Shown here: in pieces, positions 1 through 9,435 of the stretch
How the letters are laid out: each line of letters begins with the position of its first letter
How positions within the stretch are numbered: position 1 is the first letter of the stretch
Origin: Bacteroidota bacterium
GTDB taxonomy: Bacteria; Bacteroidota; Bacteroidia; Chitinophagales; Chitinophagaceae
Length of the DNA: 64,000 nucleotides
NCBI GenBank assembly: GCA_020161535.1
Contig: JAIUNW010000013.1
Location: 40,261-104,260, forward strand
Direction of reading: 5' to 3'
The notes under the pieces: model-generated
The model's input: the letters and a program-made list of their open reading frames with translations, nothing else
Databases searched by the model: none
Told to the model about the DNA's origin: nothing
Translations under genes and position numbers: made by a program

Positions 1-3000
1 GTCGCAACTAAGCAGCAAAGCCCTGAAAGAATGGCAACAAGCCCTGCCATTGCCGGCCGATTATGCTTCACACAGTACAGAAGTAAAAGTAGATGGATTA
101 CCCGTTGGGGAATATGTGCTAATAGCCAGCAACAACGCAGCTTTCAAATTGCATGACAGTTATATGGCAGCTGTGGTGGTGCGCGTGTCGAATATCAGCT
201 ACGTGAACCGCGATGGTGATTATTTTATACTGGATCGAAATACCGGACAGCCCTTGCCAAAAGCAAGTATCCAAACCTGGAAAGAGAAGTACGATCGGAA
301 CAGCCAGGAATATACGATGGTGAAAGGAGAAAGATTTATCGCCAATGAAAATGGCTATGTATCCCTGTCCACTGACAACAACGTAATGCTCGACGTGAAT
401 TACCACAACGATCGTTTGTTTATCGATGAAATGGTTTATCACTATTATTATCGTCCGGAAAAACGCGAATCATCAGAAAGAAAAAGAGCAAGAACCTGGT
501 TTTTTCTTGATCGATCTATTTATCGCCCGGGGCAGTTACTGTATTTTAAAGGCATTGCTATTACCAGCGACAGCAGTGGCAAAAGCAAGGCTTTCGTTAA
601 CCAATCGGTTACGGTTGAACTGTTCAACGCCAACGACGAAAAGGTGGACAGTGTGCAGTTGAAGACAAACGACTACGGGTCGATGCAAGGAAGTTTTAAA
701 CTGCCTGAAGGCGGCCTAACGGGTAATTTTAGTATTCGCCAGAAGGACTGGCAGGGAATGGTCAGTTTCAATGTAGAAGAATACAAGCGACCTAAATTCG
801 AGGTAACCTTCCAGCCCGTGAAAGGCAGTTACCGCGTGTATGATACCGTCTCGGTAGAAGGTATTGCCAAAGCCTATGCGGGCAATACCATTGGTAACGC
901 CAATATAACGTATAGGGTTACCCGAAACAGTCGGATACCTTATTTTCGCGGCCGCATCTGGCCACCTTATCTCAACAATGCCGAAGAAATCAGCAATGGC
1001 ACAACGACTACAGGCGCTGATGGCAAATTCAGCATACGCTTTGAGGCAATACCAGATTTGCAAATTGAAAAATCAGCCGACCCTGTTTTCGACTATAGTA
1101 TTGAAGTGGATGTAACCGACCTGAATGGAGAAACACGCAGTGCTGCACAGAATCTGTCGGTATCGTACAAGGCCTTACAGGTAAGCATCGGACAGTTGGC
1201 CGATCAAATGCCGGTGGACAGCCTGCAGTCGGTAATCGTATATACCAACAATGCCGGCGGACAATTTGAACCGGCCTCACTGAAATTGCAACTCTTTAGC
1301 CTGCAATCACCTGGTCGACTGGTGCGCGAACGGTATTGGGAACAACCGGATCAATTTGTACTGGATGAAAAAACGTTCCGGCAATATTTTCCGCTCGATG
1401 AATACAAATCAGAAACCGATGTAAAAACCTGGTCATTGCACAAAGAGCAATTCAGTAGCAGTTTCAAATCTTCCGCCGATGGCCGCGTCGCGATCAATTG
1501 GAAACAGCGAACAGGTGGCTGGTATCGCTTGGTGGTGAATGGGCTCGACCGTTTTGGCGACAGCATACACGCCGAAAAAAATATTTACCTGATCGATCCA
1601 AAAACAGAGCCGACACCTTCGTTCCCCACTTTCTTCACGTATAGCAATAAAACACAAGCACAGCCCGGCGACAAACTGGAATGGCTGCTTGGCACCGCAA
1701 CAGATGCCTGGTTGATCAGCCAGCGGGAAAACAGAAGCATTGCTGAAAAAGAAGATAAGCTTCCATTTGCGCAGCGATTTGACATCAGAAAAATCAAGCC
1801 AGGCTACAATACCATTCGCCACACCGTGCAGGAAGATGATCGTGGTGGCCTGGCCTGGCGACATGTATTTGTGCGTTACAATCGCGTGTACGCAGCCATT
1901 GACCAAACAACGGTGCCCTGGTCGAATAAACAATTGACATTGGCGGTATCGAGTTTTCGAAACAAGACCGAACCTGGCAGCCAGGAGAAATGGACTGTAA
2001 CGGTGAAAGGCGAGCAGGGAGAGAAAGTGGCCGCAGAAATGTTGACCAGTATGTATGATGCATCACTTGATCAATTCAGGTATCATGGCTGGTCGGCACC
2101 CGACATCTGGCCTAACTTCTATATTGGCGCAAGTTGGACCGGGCAGGGAAATTTCGAAGCACGGGAAAGTGAAATCGAGTATCCTTCCGGAAACTTTAGA
2201 CCGGTGCCCGAACTGGTGTATGACGAGTTAATGACCTTGCGGGCAGGCTATCCATACCGAGGAAGAGAATATTTTTTCAAAAAGGAACGGATGGGCGACG
2301 CGGTGATGTTTGAAGCCAGTATGGCAAAACCTGCAGCGCCTTCTGGAAGGGTGGCTGCTGACGGAAATGCGCCACCGAAAATTGAAGTGGCGAAAGCCAC
2401 CAGTCCTAAAGTCGTTGACGATGAAGCGCAATCCCCGCCCGTAGTTGCCACCCGCACCGATTTTCGCGAAACAGCTTTCTTCTTCCCGCAATTATCGGCC
2501 GATGCCGCAGGTAATTACCAGTTTAGTTTTACCATGCCTGAATCGCTTACCAGTTGGAAATGGCAAATGCTGGCACATACCAAAGACCTGCGTTTTGGAC
2601 TACTAACCCAAACCATCGTTACGCAAAAAGAGTTGATGCTGCAAACCAATATGCCCAGGTTTTTGCGCGAAGGTGATAAAATGGAAATCAGCACCAAGGT
2701 CGTAAACCTGAGTGACAAAGAAATGACGGGGCAGGCTGAGTTGCAACTCATCGACCCCAGCACCAACGAATCCGTTGATGGCTGGTTCCGTAACTTTTTT
2801 CCCAATCAATATTTCACCGTAGCGCCGGGTGGCAGCGAGGCGGTCAAGTTTCCGATTGAAGCGCCTTTTCTTTACAACAAAGCATTGACCTGGCGCATCA
2901 TTGCCCGTTCAGGCAATTTTAGCGATGGTGAATCAGCCAGCTTGCCGGTGCTTACCAACCGCGAACTGGTGACAGAAACCAAGCCTTTCTTTTTGAATGG

Positions 3001-4789
3001 CAACGGTCGCAAAGACATCCTGTTTCAACATCTGGTTGACAGCAAGAACAGTGAAACCCTGAGTACGCAATCGCTTACGGTTGAGTTCAGCAGCAACCCG
3101 GCCTGGTATGCAGTGCAAGCCCTGCCCTACCTGAACGACTATCCCTATGAATGTGCAGAACAAACTTTCAATCGGTTGTATGCAAATTTGTTGGCGGCGC
3201 ATATCGTCAGCAAAATGCCAGCCATCAAACAAGTGCTGGAAACCTGGAAGGGAAAGGATACCGCTGCATTGTTAAGCAACCTGCAAAAGAATGCGGCGTT
3301 GAAACAAGTGTTATTGGAAGAAACGCCCTGGGTGTTGGATGCCAAAAACGAAGCCGAACAAAAACAGAAAATTGCGGCTTTGTTCGACCTGGTTCGCTTG
3401 TCGGCCAATACCCATAAGATTGCCGCCCAATTAAAAGAAATGCAAAACGAAAGCGGCGGCTTTAGTTGGTTCAAAGGCGGTAGGGATGACCGTTATATCA
3501 CCCAATACATTTTAACCGGCATCGGTCGGCTCAAGTTAATGGGTGCCTTACCAGCCGACTTGAAAGAAATACCAGCCATTGTATCTGCCGCCATTCCCTA
3601 TCTCGACAATGCCATCCGTCGTGATTATGAAACCGGCGAAAAGCTGCACAAATCCACTGAGTCGCTGAATGAATATGCTGCGCAATACCTGTATATGCGT
3701 AGTTATTTTCCGGAGATTGGCATCGAAGGTGCTGCAGTTCCGGCTGCGAATTTTTACCGCAAGCAAAGCCAACAGTACTGGATCAAAGGCAGCCGGCTGG
3801 TGCGTGGCATGATCGCTACCATGTTGTTTCGCACCCGCGACAAAGTCAATGCAGAAAAAATAGTGAAGTCGCTTGCAGAAACCGCTGTTGAAAGCGAAGA
3901 GTTGGGCATATATTGGAAGGACAATGGCCCTGCCTACTACTGGCAACAGGCGCCGATTGAAACCCAGGCCATGATGGTGGAAACATTTCAAACCATCCGC
4001 CCCAATGGCAAAGAAGTAACCAGGTTGAAAACCTGGTTGTTGAAAAACAAACAAACCAGTCACTGGCCTTCAACGAAATCAACGGCCGATGCCTGTTATG
4101 CTTTGTTATTGCAAGGCGGCAACTGGTTGGCTGCCGAACCAAAAGTGTCGGTACAACTGGGAGATATTACCAGTATTACGGCCAGCGATGCGGAAGCGGG
4201 AACTGGCTATTACCAAAAGACCATTCCCGGTACAGCGGTCCATCCAGAAATGGGAAATATCAAGGTACAAGTGAGCAATACCCTTGCCAGCAACCAACAA
4301 CCGCCGGTATGGGGCGCCGTGTATTGGCAGTATTTTGAAAACATGGACAAGATTGAAGCGGCCGCTTCGCCACTATCGCTTCGCAAAGAGCTGTTTGTAG
4401 AAAAGCTAACCGACAAAGGGCCTGTACTGGAAAAATATGTGGATGGCATGTTGCTGAAAGTGGGCGACAAACTGAAAGTCAAAATCATTTTGAAAGCCGA
4501 TCGCGCCATGGAGTATGTGCAGGTCAAAGACCTGCGCGCCAGCAACCTCGAGCCCATTGATGTAATCAGTGGTTATCAATGGCAGGGTGCGCTGGGCTTT
4601 TACCAGGCAACGCGCGATGCCAGCATGAATTTCTTCATCAGCTATTTACCACAGGGTACTTATTCATTCGAATATGCGCTGTTTGTAAATCAGGCCGGAC
4701 AGTTCAACAATGGCATCGCCAAAGCACAATGCATGTATGCGCCTGCATTCAGCAGCCACAGTGAGGCCATTGAGTTGCGGGTGGAATGA
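1..4789 (+). CDS. alpha-2-macroglobulin family protein (5' end outside window)
   Basis: The reading frame is open from base 2, so the gene starts before the window; the first possible start inside it (TTG at 50) is internal. About 1,595 codons are visible. Bacterial alpha-2-macroglobulins are envelope proteins thought to trap foreign proteases with a reactive thioester. The visible part has beta-rich macroglobulin-type repeats, a central segment with the typical TAFFFPQL/MPESLTSWKW-like motifs near 2.5 kb, then a thioester motif C-A-E-Q (codons at 3152-3163) in a YPYECAEQ context, followed by an all-helical region that fits the thioester domain and a C-terminal receptor-like domain. The intact Cys and Gln suggest that the thioester can form. 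The signal peptide cannot be judged. No pbpC partner gene follows on the 3' side. Confidence 0.93.
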   Translation, partial: SQLSSKALKEWQQALPLPADYASHSTEVKVDGLPVGEYVLIASNNAAFKLHDSYMAAVVVRVSNISYVNRDGDYFILDRNTGQPLPKASIQTWKEKYDRNSQEYTMVKGERFIANENGYVSLSTDNNVMLDVNYHNDRLFIDEMVYHYYYRPEKRESSERKRARTWFFLDRSIYRPGQLLYFKGIAITSDSSGKSKAFVNQSVTVELFNANDEKVDSVQLKTNDYGSMQGSFKLPEGGLTGNFSIRQKDWQGMVSFNVEEYKRPKFEVTFQPVKGSYRVYDTVSVEGIAKAYAGNTIGNANITYRVTRNSRIPYFRGRIWPPYLNNAEEISNGTTTTGADGKFSIRFEAIPDLQIEKSADPVFDYSIEVDVTDLNGETRSAAQNLSVSYKALQVSIGQLADQMPVDSLQSVIVYTNNAGGQFEPASLKLQLFSLQSPGRLVRERYWEQPDQFVLDEKTFRQYFPLDEYKSETDVKTWSLHKEQFSSSFKSSADGRVAINWKQRTGGWYRLVVNGLDRFGDSIHAEKNIYLIDPKTEPTPSFPTFFTYSNKTQAQPGDKLEWLLGTATDAWLISQRENRSIAEKEDKLPFAQRFDIRKIKPGYNTIRHTVQEDDRGGLAWRHVFVRYNRVYAAIDQTTVPWSNKQLTLAVSSFRNKTEPGSQEKWTVTVKGEQGEKVAAEMLTSMYDASLDQFRYHGWSAPDIWPNFYIGASWTGQGNFEARESEIEYPSGNFRPVPELVYDELMTLRAGYPYRGREYFFKKERMGDAVMFEASMAKPAAPSGRVAADGNAPPKIEVAKATSPKVVDDEAQSPPVVATRTDFRETAFFFPQLSADAAGNYQFSFTMPESLTSWKWQMLAHTKDLRFGLLTQTIVTQKELMLQTNMPRFLREGDKMEISTKVVNLSDKEMTGQAELQLIDPSTNESVDGWFRNFFPNQYFTVAPGGSEAVKFPIEAPFLYNKALTWRIIARSGNFSDGESASLPVLTNRELVTETKPFFLNGNGRKDILFQHLVDSKNSETLSTQSLTVEFSSNPAWYAVQALPYLNDYPYECAEQTFNRLYANLLAAHIVSKMPAIKQVLETWKGKDTAALLSNLQKNAALKQVLLEETPWVLDAKNEAEQKQKIAALFDLVRLSANTHKIAAQLKEMQNESGGFSWFKGGRDDRYITQYILTGIGRLKLMGALPADLKEIPAIVSAAIPYLDNAIRRDYETGEKLHKSTESLNEYAAQYLYMRSYFPEIGIEGAAVPAANFYRKQSQQYWIKGSRLVRGMIATMLFRTRDKVNAEKIVKSLAETAVESEELGIYWKDNGPAYYWQQAPIETQAMMVETFQTIRPNGKEVTRLKTWLLKNKQTSHWPSTKSTADACYALLLQGGNWLAAEPKVSVQLGDITSITASDAEAGTGYYQKTIPGTAVHPEMGNIKVQVSNTLASNQQPPVWGAVYWQYFENMDKIEAAASPLSLRKELFVEKLTDKGPVLEKYVDGMLLKVGDKLKVKIILKADRAMEYVQVKDLRASNLEPIDVISGYQWQGALGFYQATRDASMNFFISYLPQGTYSFEYALFVNQAGQFNNGIAKAQCMYAPAFSSHSEAIELRVE

Positions 4790-4802
4790 GCAAGAGTGTA
4801 AG

Positions 4803-4823
4803 GTTTAAAGTTTAAGGTTTAAG
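4803..4823. repeat. heptamer GTTTAAR tandem repeat, three copies
   Basis: Three head-to-tail copies of GTTTAA(A/G) lie 14 bp after the alpha-2-macroglobulin stop codon (starts at 4803, 4810 and 4817). They are exact except for the last base of the first copy. No function is evident. Confidence 0.6.
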
Positions 4824-4945
4824 CCGAGCAGTTTTTGGGCGATGTCATTGAGTTGAAGCCGGCTGCCGGTAAAATGGTATACATCATGGCGGTGTTCAAT
4901 ACTGGCGCCGGGGGCGAGGGCTGCGGCCGGCGACTGCCTACGAAA
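4805..4945 (-). pseudogene. possible C-terminal remnant of an unidentified protein
   Basis: On the minus strand a 46-codon stretch is open between an in-frame TAG (4946-4948) and a TAA (4805-4807). Its translation has a protein-like composition (for example the run SIEHRHDVYHFTG followed by an amphipathic LNDIAQKLL segment) and it has no usable start codon. It sits in otherwise empty sequence between two plus-strand genes. It may be the tail of a deleted gene, or chance; I did not recognise the family. Confidence 0.2.
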
Positions 4946-4988
4946 CTAGCTTAATCTGGTAAAGCGTGATGCGCCTGCGTAAATAAGT

Positions 4989-4996
4989 TAATTTTG
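4989..4996 (+). promoter_or_regulatory. candidate -7 box of the FAD oxidoreductase gene
   Basis: The octamer TAATTTTG fits the Bacteroidota -7 consensus TAnnTTTG. It ends only 6 bp before the ATG at 5003, so a transcript from it would be leaderless or nearly so. No clear -33 TTG is present at the usual distance, which lowers confidence. Confidence 0.35.
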
Positions 4997-5002
4997 CGGG
5001 CT

Positions 5003-6079
5003 ATGCAGGTGAACACCATTGTAGTGGGGCAAGGCCTATGCGGAACCTGGCTAAGTTACTGGCTTCGGCAGGCAGGGCATTCTTTCTTGCTGATCGATGA
5101 ATACCGGCCTGATTCAGCATCGCAGGTTGCGTCAGGCGTCATCAATCCCGTTACCGGGCGATCCCTGGCCAACACCTGGATGGCCGAAACCCTTCTCCCC
5201 TTTGCCATGGAGGCCTATACTGCCATTGGTGCCATTACAGGCATTAACTGCATCCACTCTTCAGAAATTCTGCATTGCTTTCCTTCCCGGCAAATGGAAG
5301 ATGCATTTAAGAAAAAGTTGCCCGCCTTACCCGAATACCTGGCCAATGTTGAAGACACAAATCATTGGCATTCGATGTTACATTTTCACTATGGGCTTGG
5401 TGCCATTCGACCGGCATTGCTCATCAACCTGCAAGCCTTACTAGCGGGTTGGCGACAACTTTTAACGAATGAGCATCTATTGCTCACCGAAAAATTCAAC
5501 ATCGATCAAATGAAGCTCACTGCTGATGGGGTGCAATATGGTGGTATTGCGGCTGAGCGAATCATCTTTTGCAATGGGCTTTCGGCTATGGATTACCGTT
5601 ATTTCGATCGGTTGCCATTTTCATCGAACAAAGGTGAGGCCTTATTGCTGGAAATAGACGCATTGCCGGCGGATCGCATTTATAAAAAAGGCATCAGCCT
5701 CGTGCCCTTCCCCTACTATGGGAAACAAGCCAATGATCGGATTTTTTGGGCAGGCTCGACCTATGAAAATGAGTTCACCGTCAACGGCCCAACACATGGA
5801 TTTAGAACATCGGTAGAGGCGACGCTTAAAGACTGGCTCAAACCGTCTTTTCAAATCATTGATCACCTGGCTGCCATCCGGCCAGCCACGGTTGAACGCC
5901 GGCCCTTTGTCGGTATGCATCCCTGGTTTCCTCGCATTGGCTTATTGAATGGCATGGGCACCAAGGGCTGCTCGCTGGCGCCCTGGTTTGGCAAGCAACT
6001 CGCCGACCATATTGTTGATGCACAACCGATACAGCCCGAAGCTTCGCTGGATCGTTTCAGCCGGCTGTTGCAGCCTTGA
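5003..6079 (+). CDS. NAD(P)/FAD-dependent oxidoreductase, DAO family
   Basis: The 358-residue protein opens with a Rossmann FAD-binding fold: beta strand NTIVVGQGLCG with the dinucleotide motif G9-x-G11-x-x-G14, followed by the helix that holds WLSYWLRQAG. A second conserved stretch, VASGVINPVTGR near residue 40, is typical of the DAO superfamily (glycine/D-amino acid oxidases and the oxidase half of MnmC). The C-terminal IRPATVERRPFVG and NGMGTKGCSLAP segments also fit DAO enzymes that close over FAD. It lacks an MnmC methyltransferase half, and its substrate cannot be read from the sequence. ATG 5003 is preferred to the TTG at 4994 because the Rossmann strand begins directly after it. The small membrane-protein gene follows after 34 bp on the same strand. 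Confidence 0.85.
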   Translation: MQVNTIVVGQGLCGTWLSYWLRQAGHSFLLIDEYRPDSASQVASGVINPVTGRSLANTWMAETLLPFAMEAYTAIGAITGINCIHSSEILHCFPSRQMEDAFKKKLPALPEYLANVEDTNHWHSMLHFHYGLGAIRPALLINLQALLAGWRQLLTNEHLLLTEKFNIDQMKLTADGVQYGGIAAERIIFCNGLSAMDYRYFDRLPFSSNKGEALLLEIDALPADRIYKKGISLVPFPYYGKQANDRIFWAGSTYENEFTVNGPTHGFRTSVEATLKDWLKPSFQIIDHLAAIRPATVERRPFVGMHPWFPRIGLLNGMGTKGCSLAPWFGKQLADHIVDAQPIQPEASLDRFSRLLQP

Positions 6080-6113
6080 AAATTCCCTATTTTCGTTGCC
6101 ATCAGAACAAGCA

Positions 6114-6488
6114 ATGGACAAATCGACCTACACTATTCCGGCAAGGTTCCGGCGTATAGAAAATCTGCATATCGTATTCTGGCTGATCAAAGACATGTGC
6201 TGGGCGATGCTTTGGAAGCCGCTAGGTTTGTTTATGATCATCCCTACTGTATCAGTGGCGGTGCTGATCACCTGGCAAACCCGGCATTTGCGTGCCGAAC
6301 TATACCATAATCTCGCGGTGTTGTGCTGGATCATTGCCAATGTTTACTGGATGATTACAGAGTTTTTGGCGTTGCCCGATCACACGCGATACTACGCGGC
6401 CATACCATTTAGTATTGGCCTTGTCATCATTGCCGTGTATTATATTTTCATGTACAAAGCCGATCGCGACCAGCAATTGGCACCGTAA
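6114..6488 (+). CDS. small integral membrane protein, unknown function
   Basis: The product has 124 residues and about four hydrophobic segments: VFWLIKDMCWAMLW, PLGLFMIIPTVSVAVLITW, LAVLCWIIANVYWMITEFLAL and IPFSIGLVIIAVYYIFMY. The N-terminus is short and basic, and the C-terminus is charged (KADRDQQ). A longer in-frame stretch reaches back to 5949 but overlaps the oxidoreductase gene, so the ATG at 6114 is chosen. A near-match to the -7 consensus, TATTTTCG, lies about 20 bp before it. It resembles small conserved membrane proteins of Bacteroidota; I do not recognise a named family. Its close spacing to the oxidoreductase gene suggests co-transcription. Confidence 0.7.
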   Translation: MDKSTYTIPARFRRIENLHIVFWLIKDMCWAMLWKPLGLFMIIPTVSVAVLITWQTRHLRAELYHNLAVLCWIIANVYWMITEFLALPDHTRYYAAIPFSIGLVIIAVYYIFMYKADRDQQLAP

Positions 6489-6508
6489 GAAGGAGTAGTA
6501 GATTTCGC

Positions 6509-7306
6509 TTATGCTACTTTGTTTTTGCGTAACACGATATATGGGTCCTGGCGCAACAACCTAACCATCGCTTCATAAAGCTCAGGCAGTTCATGCTGCA
6601 GGCGCTCGGGATTTTCAAAAAAGAATTCAACACTCACCGCCCAAAATTCATGGTAGTTGCTGGCAGCATAATCACCCAACAGGGTTTTCTTTCCCCTTTG
6701 CATTTCCTGGAAAATGGGTCGCGCCACTTTTGAGTACTGGTGAAATTCTTTTTTGAAGTGCTTGTCCTCGTCGGTTTTGGTAATAAAATTTACATACGCC
6801 AGTGCGTGCGCCATTTCATGGAGTCCCACGTTGCTGCTGTCTTCCGAACTGCGTATGCCCTGCAGGAAATTATCCCACGACAAATAAATACCCGAGCTGT
6901 CTACATGGCCCATAAAAGGCAGAGAATAGAACCCGTAGTGATAGTCATGTTGCAACACATAGATATCGCGGAAATAATTCAGCGAAAAATTTTCGAGTCC
7001 GAGGGTAAGCTGCGCCGCTGTTGCACTGATCAGTATGGGCATCTCATCAGATTTCGCCACGCCCACATAGTGGAACTTTTTTGACCGGAAAAACAGGTAG
7101 GCGCGGAAAAGCCATTTGTGCTGCTGCTCGTGGTCGAGCTTGTTGAAATAACTTATGTTGTTGGAAATAATAGAGCGAAAATAAGTCTCATGCTGTTCAA
7201 ACCCCTTTTTCCGGCGGAACAGCAGGTATTTGTGCAGGCGACTTTGCATTGCGTCGAATGCGAAGATGACGCCAAATACCAGCAAACAAATAAATACGAT
7301 TTCCAT
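6509..7306 (-). CDS. MtfA-like zinc metallopeptidase (M90 family)
   Basis: The 265-residue protein starts with a membrane helix (MEIVFICLLVFGVIFAF), then has the M90 core: the zinc-binding HEMAH motif at residues 163-167 in the context VGLHEMAHALAY, and downstream a FWAVSVEFFFE stretch that matches the third-ligand Glu region of MtfA. E. coli MtfA is a soluble peptidase of about the same length that binds the Mlc repressor. The N-terminal anchor is a common variant in Bacteroidota. A GTG codon three codons upstream (7315) is an alternative start; ATG 7306 gives the cleaner signal anchor. The gene converges with the small membrane-protein gene and diverges from aspS. Confidence 0.82.
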   Translation of the reverse strand: MEIVFICLLVFGVIFAFDAMQSRLHKYLLFRRKKGFEQHETYFRSIISNNISYFNKLDHEQQHKWLFRAYLFFRSKKFHYVGVAKSDEMPILISATAAQLTLGLENFSLNYFRDIYVLQHDYHYGFYSLPFMGHVDSSGIYLSWDNFLQGIRSSEDSSNVGLHEMAHALAYVNFITKTDEDKHFKKEFHQYSKVARPIFQEMQRGKKTLLGDYAASNYHEFWAVSVEFFFENPERLQHELPELYEAMVRLLRQDPYIVLRKNKVA

Positions 7307-7503
7307 AAGGGTCACTTTGATGGTAAGAAAATCGAGCTTTGTTAAGCTGGTTAGACACAGTTATGGATGTGCGGGTCTTCGCAGAGGAGATTGTACGGAT
7401 TGGCGAAAAAGATGTAATTACCTGTAAGATAATATGCCTTTTCGGTGTTTAAAAGCGAATTAGCATTTCATTCGTCTAAAAAGTAGATTTACGATCGTTT
7501 TTT

Positions 7504-7556
7504 ACCCGACGGGTTGCACCCGACGGGTAGTACCCGTCGGGTGCTACCCGTCGGGT
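7504..7556. repeat. palindrome array: four 11-bp units, 14-bp period
   Basis: Two copies of ACCCGACGGGT (7504-7514, 7518-7528) are followed by two copies of the reverse complement ACCCGTCGGGT (7532-7542, 7546-7556). All copies are perfect and separated by 3-bp spacers (TGC, AGT, GCT). Each unit is itself a near-perfect palindrome, and the whole block is an inverted repeat centred near 7530. It lies in the divergent intergenic region between the metallopeptidase gene and aspS, and its last unit ends 9 bp before the aspS -7 box. It may be a dispersed REP-like element or an operator; the sequence alone does not decide. Confidence 0.9.
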
Positions 7557-7565
7557 AAATAGTAT

Positions 7566-7573
7566 TACCTTTG
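7566..7573 (+). promoter_or_regulatory. candidate -7 promoter box of aspS
   Basis: TACCTTTG matches the Bacteroidota -7 consensus TAnnTTTG and ends 27 bp before the aspS ATG. The place where a -33 TTG should lie is filled by the last units of the palindrome array, so no -33 box is visible. Confidence 0.6.
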
Positions 7574-7600
7574 CCCACCAATAAATAGCGAATAATTACC

Positions 7601-9424
7601 ATGTACAGAACGCATACCTGCGGAGAATTGAGCGCCAGCCATATCGGCAGCGAGGTAACCCTGGCCGGCTGGATACAAACCATCCGGAAATTCGGCAGCA
7701 TTAATTTCATTGACCTGCGCGACCGGTACGGCATCACCCAATTGCTGCTGGGCGAGAACCTGACCGACCAATTGGCCAGCCAGCCGCTGGGCCGGGAATT
7801 TGTGATCCAGGTACAAGGAAAAGTGATTGAGCGCACCAACAAAAACCCCCAACTGCCCACCGGCGATATTGAAATTGACGTTACCAGCTATACCATTCTT
7901 AACAAGGCTATAACGCCTCCCTTCACCATCCAGGACGATACCGATGGTGGGGATGACCTCCGCATGAAGTTCCGCTACCTCGACCTGCGCCGCCAGGCCG
8001 TTCGCAAAAACCTGGAGCTTCGCTATGCCGTGAATCGTTCCGCCAGAAACTACCTGCACGAGAATCATTTCATTGATATTGAAACGCCGTTTTTGATCAA
8101 GAGCACGCCCGAAGGTGCACGTGATTTTGTGGTGCCAAGCCGGATGAACGGCGGACAATTCTACGCGCTGCCTCAGAGTCCGCAGACCTTCAAACAATTG
8201 CTGATGGTGAGCGGTTACGACCGTTACTACCAAATCGTAAAATGTTTTCGCGATGAAGACCTTCGGGCCGATCGGCAACCGGAGTTTACACAAATCGACT
8301 GCGAGATGAGTTTTGTTGAGCAGGAAGACATTCTGCAGATGTTTGAAGGGCTGGTAAAAAGAATTTTCAAAGATGTGAAAGGCATCGACTACACAGATAA
8401 AGTAGCGCGGATGACCTGGAACGATGCCATGCTGCAATACGGTAACGACAAACCCGATATACGCTTCGGCCTCAAACTCGCGAACCTCAAAACCATTTTC
8501 GAAGCACAAAGCGGCGATGCAAGCGCCAAAGCCATGTTCGAGGCTGCTGGTTTTAAAGTATTCAACGATGCCGAAACCGTGTTGGCCATTTCCATACCCG
8601 GTTGCAGCGAATACAGCCGCAAGCAAACCGATGAACTAACGGAGTGGGTTAAACGCCCGCAAATCGGCATGAACGGACTGGTATTCATCAAATGCAATAC
8701 CGATGGCAGTTTCAAAAGCAGTGTCGATAAATTTTTTACAGAAGAACAGTTGAAGCAACTGGCCGGCATCTGCGGCGCCCAAACCGGCGACCTGATTCTG
8801 TTATTGGCCGGTCGCGAAGAGCGTACCCGTAAAGCAGCCAGTGAACTGCGTTTATACATGGGCGAAAGACTCGGCTTTCGGAAGAAAGATGATTTCAAAT
8901 TGTTGTGGGTACTCGACTTCCCTTTGTTCGAATATGCCGAAGAAGAAAACCGCTGGGTTGCACGACACCATCCGTTTACCAGCCCCAAGCCCGACCAGAT
9001 TCCGGTTATGATCGGAAACGATCCGGTTATTAAAGATGCAGCCAATTATCTTAGTCACCCGTATGCAAACATCAAAGCAAATGCCTATGATATGGTGCTG
9101 AACGGAAATGAGATTGGCGGTGGTTCGATTCGGATCTTCCAACGCGAGTTGCAGGAAAAAATGTTTGCGGCACTGGGCATGAGTCCCGAGGAAGCGCAGC
9201 AAAAATTCGGGTTCCTATTGGGTGCTTTTGAATATGGCGCCCCTCCCCATGGCGGTATTGCATTTGGGTTCGACCGACTTTGTTCAATATTGGGTGGCTC
9301 AGAAAGCATCCGTGATTTTATAGCCTTTCCGAAAAACAACAGTGGCCGGGATGTGATGCTTGACGCACCATCAGCCATTGATGAAAAACAGTTGGAAGAA
9401 TTAAGTATCAAATTGAGAAACTAG
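7601..9424 (+). CDS. aspS: aspartyl-tRNA synthetase
   Basis: A class II aminoacyl-tRNA synthetase that charges tRNA-Asp in the cytoplasm. The 607 residues match the usual bacterial length, which includes a GAD insertion domain. In order: an N-terminal OB-fold anticodon-binding domain (about residues 1-105, [21 protein letters not shown]), motif 2 at about 216-231 ([16 protein letters not shown]), the GAD domain in the middle (about 280-420), and motif 3 near the C-terminus ([10 protein letters not shown]). The ATG at 7601 starts exactly at the conserved [10 protein letters not shown] and leaves an A-rich leader. The gene converges with the T9SS protein gene, with only 11 bp between the stops. 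Confidence 0.98.
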   Translation: MYRTHTCGELSASHIGSEVTLAGWIQTIRKFGSINFIDLRDRYGITQLLLGENLTDQLASQPLGREFVIQVQGKVIERTNKNPQLPTGDIEIDVTSYTILNKAITPPFTIQDDTDGGDDLRMKFRYLDLRRQAVRKNLELRYAVNRSARNYLHENHFIDIETPFLIKSTPEGARDFVVPSRMNGGQFYALPQSPQTFKQLLMVSGYDRYYQIVKCFRDEDLRADRQPEFTQIDCEMSFVEQEDILQMFEGLVKRIFKDVKGIDYTDKVARMTWNDAMLQYGNDKPDIRFGLKLANLKTIFEAQSGDASAKAMFEAAGFKVFNDAETVLAISIPGCSEYSRKQTDELTEWVKRPQIGMNGLVFIKCNTDGSFKSSVDKFFTEEQLKQLAGICGAQTGDLILLLAGREERTRKAASELRLYMGERLGFRKKDDFKLLWVLDFPLFEYAEEENRWVARHHPFTSPKPDQIPVMIGNDPVIKDAANYLSHPYANIKANAYDMVLNGNEIGGGSIRIFQRELQEKMFAALGMSPEEAQQKFGFLLGAFEYGAPPHGGIAFGFDRLCSILGGSESIRDFIAFPKNNSGRDVMLDAPSAIDEKQLEELSIKLRN

Positions 9425-9435
9425 GTCGCTGTTGA

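Noticed and set aside
7504..7556. Palindrome array as a transcription terminator
   Set aside because: It lies between two divergent genes, upstream of both, so no transcript needs to end there, and no T-run follows.
7565..8626. 353-codon open frame on the minus strand inside aspS
   Set aside because: It lies wholly antisense to a clear aspS gene, has no recognisable domain and a composition typical of antisense frames in this genome.
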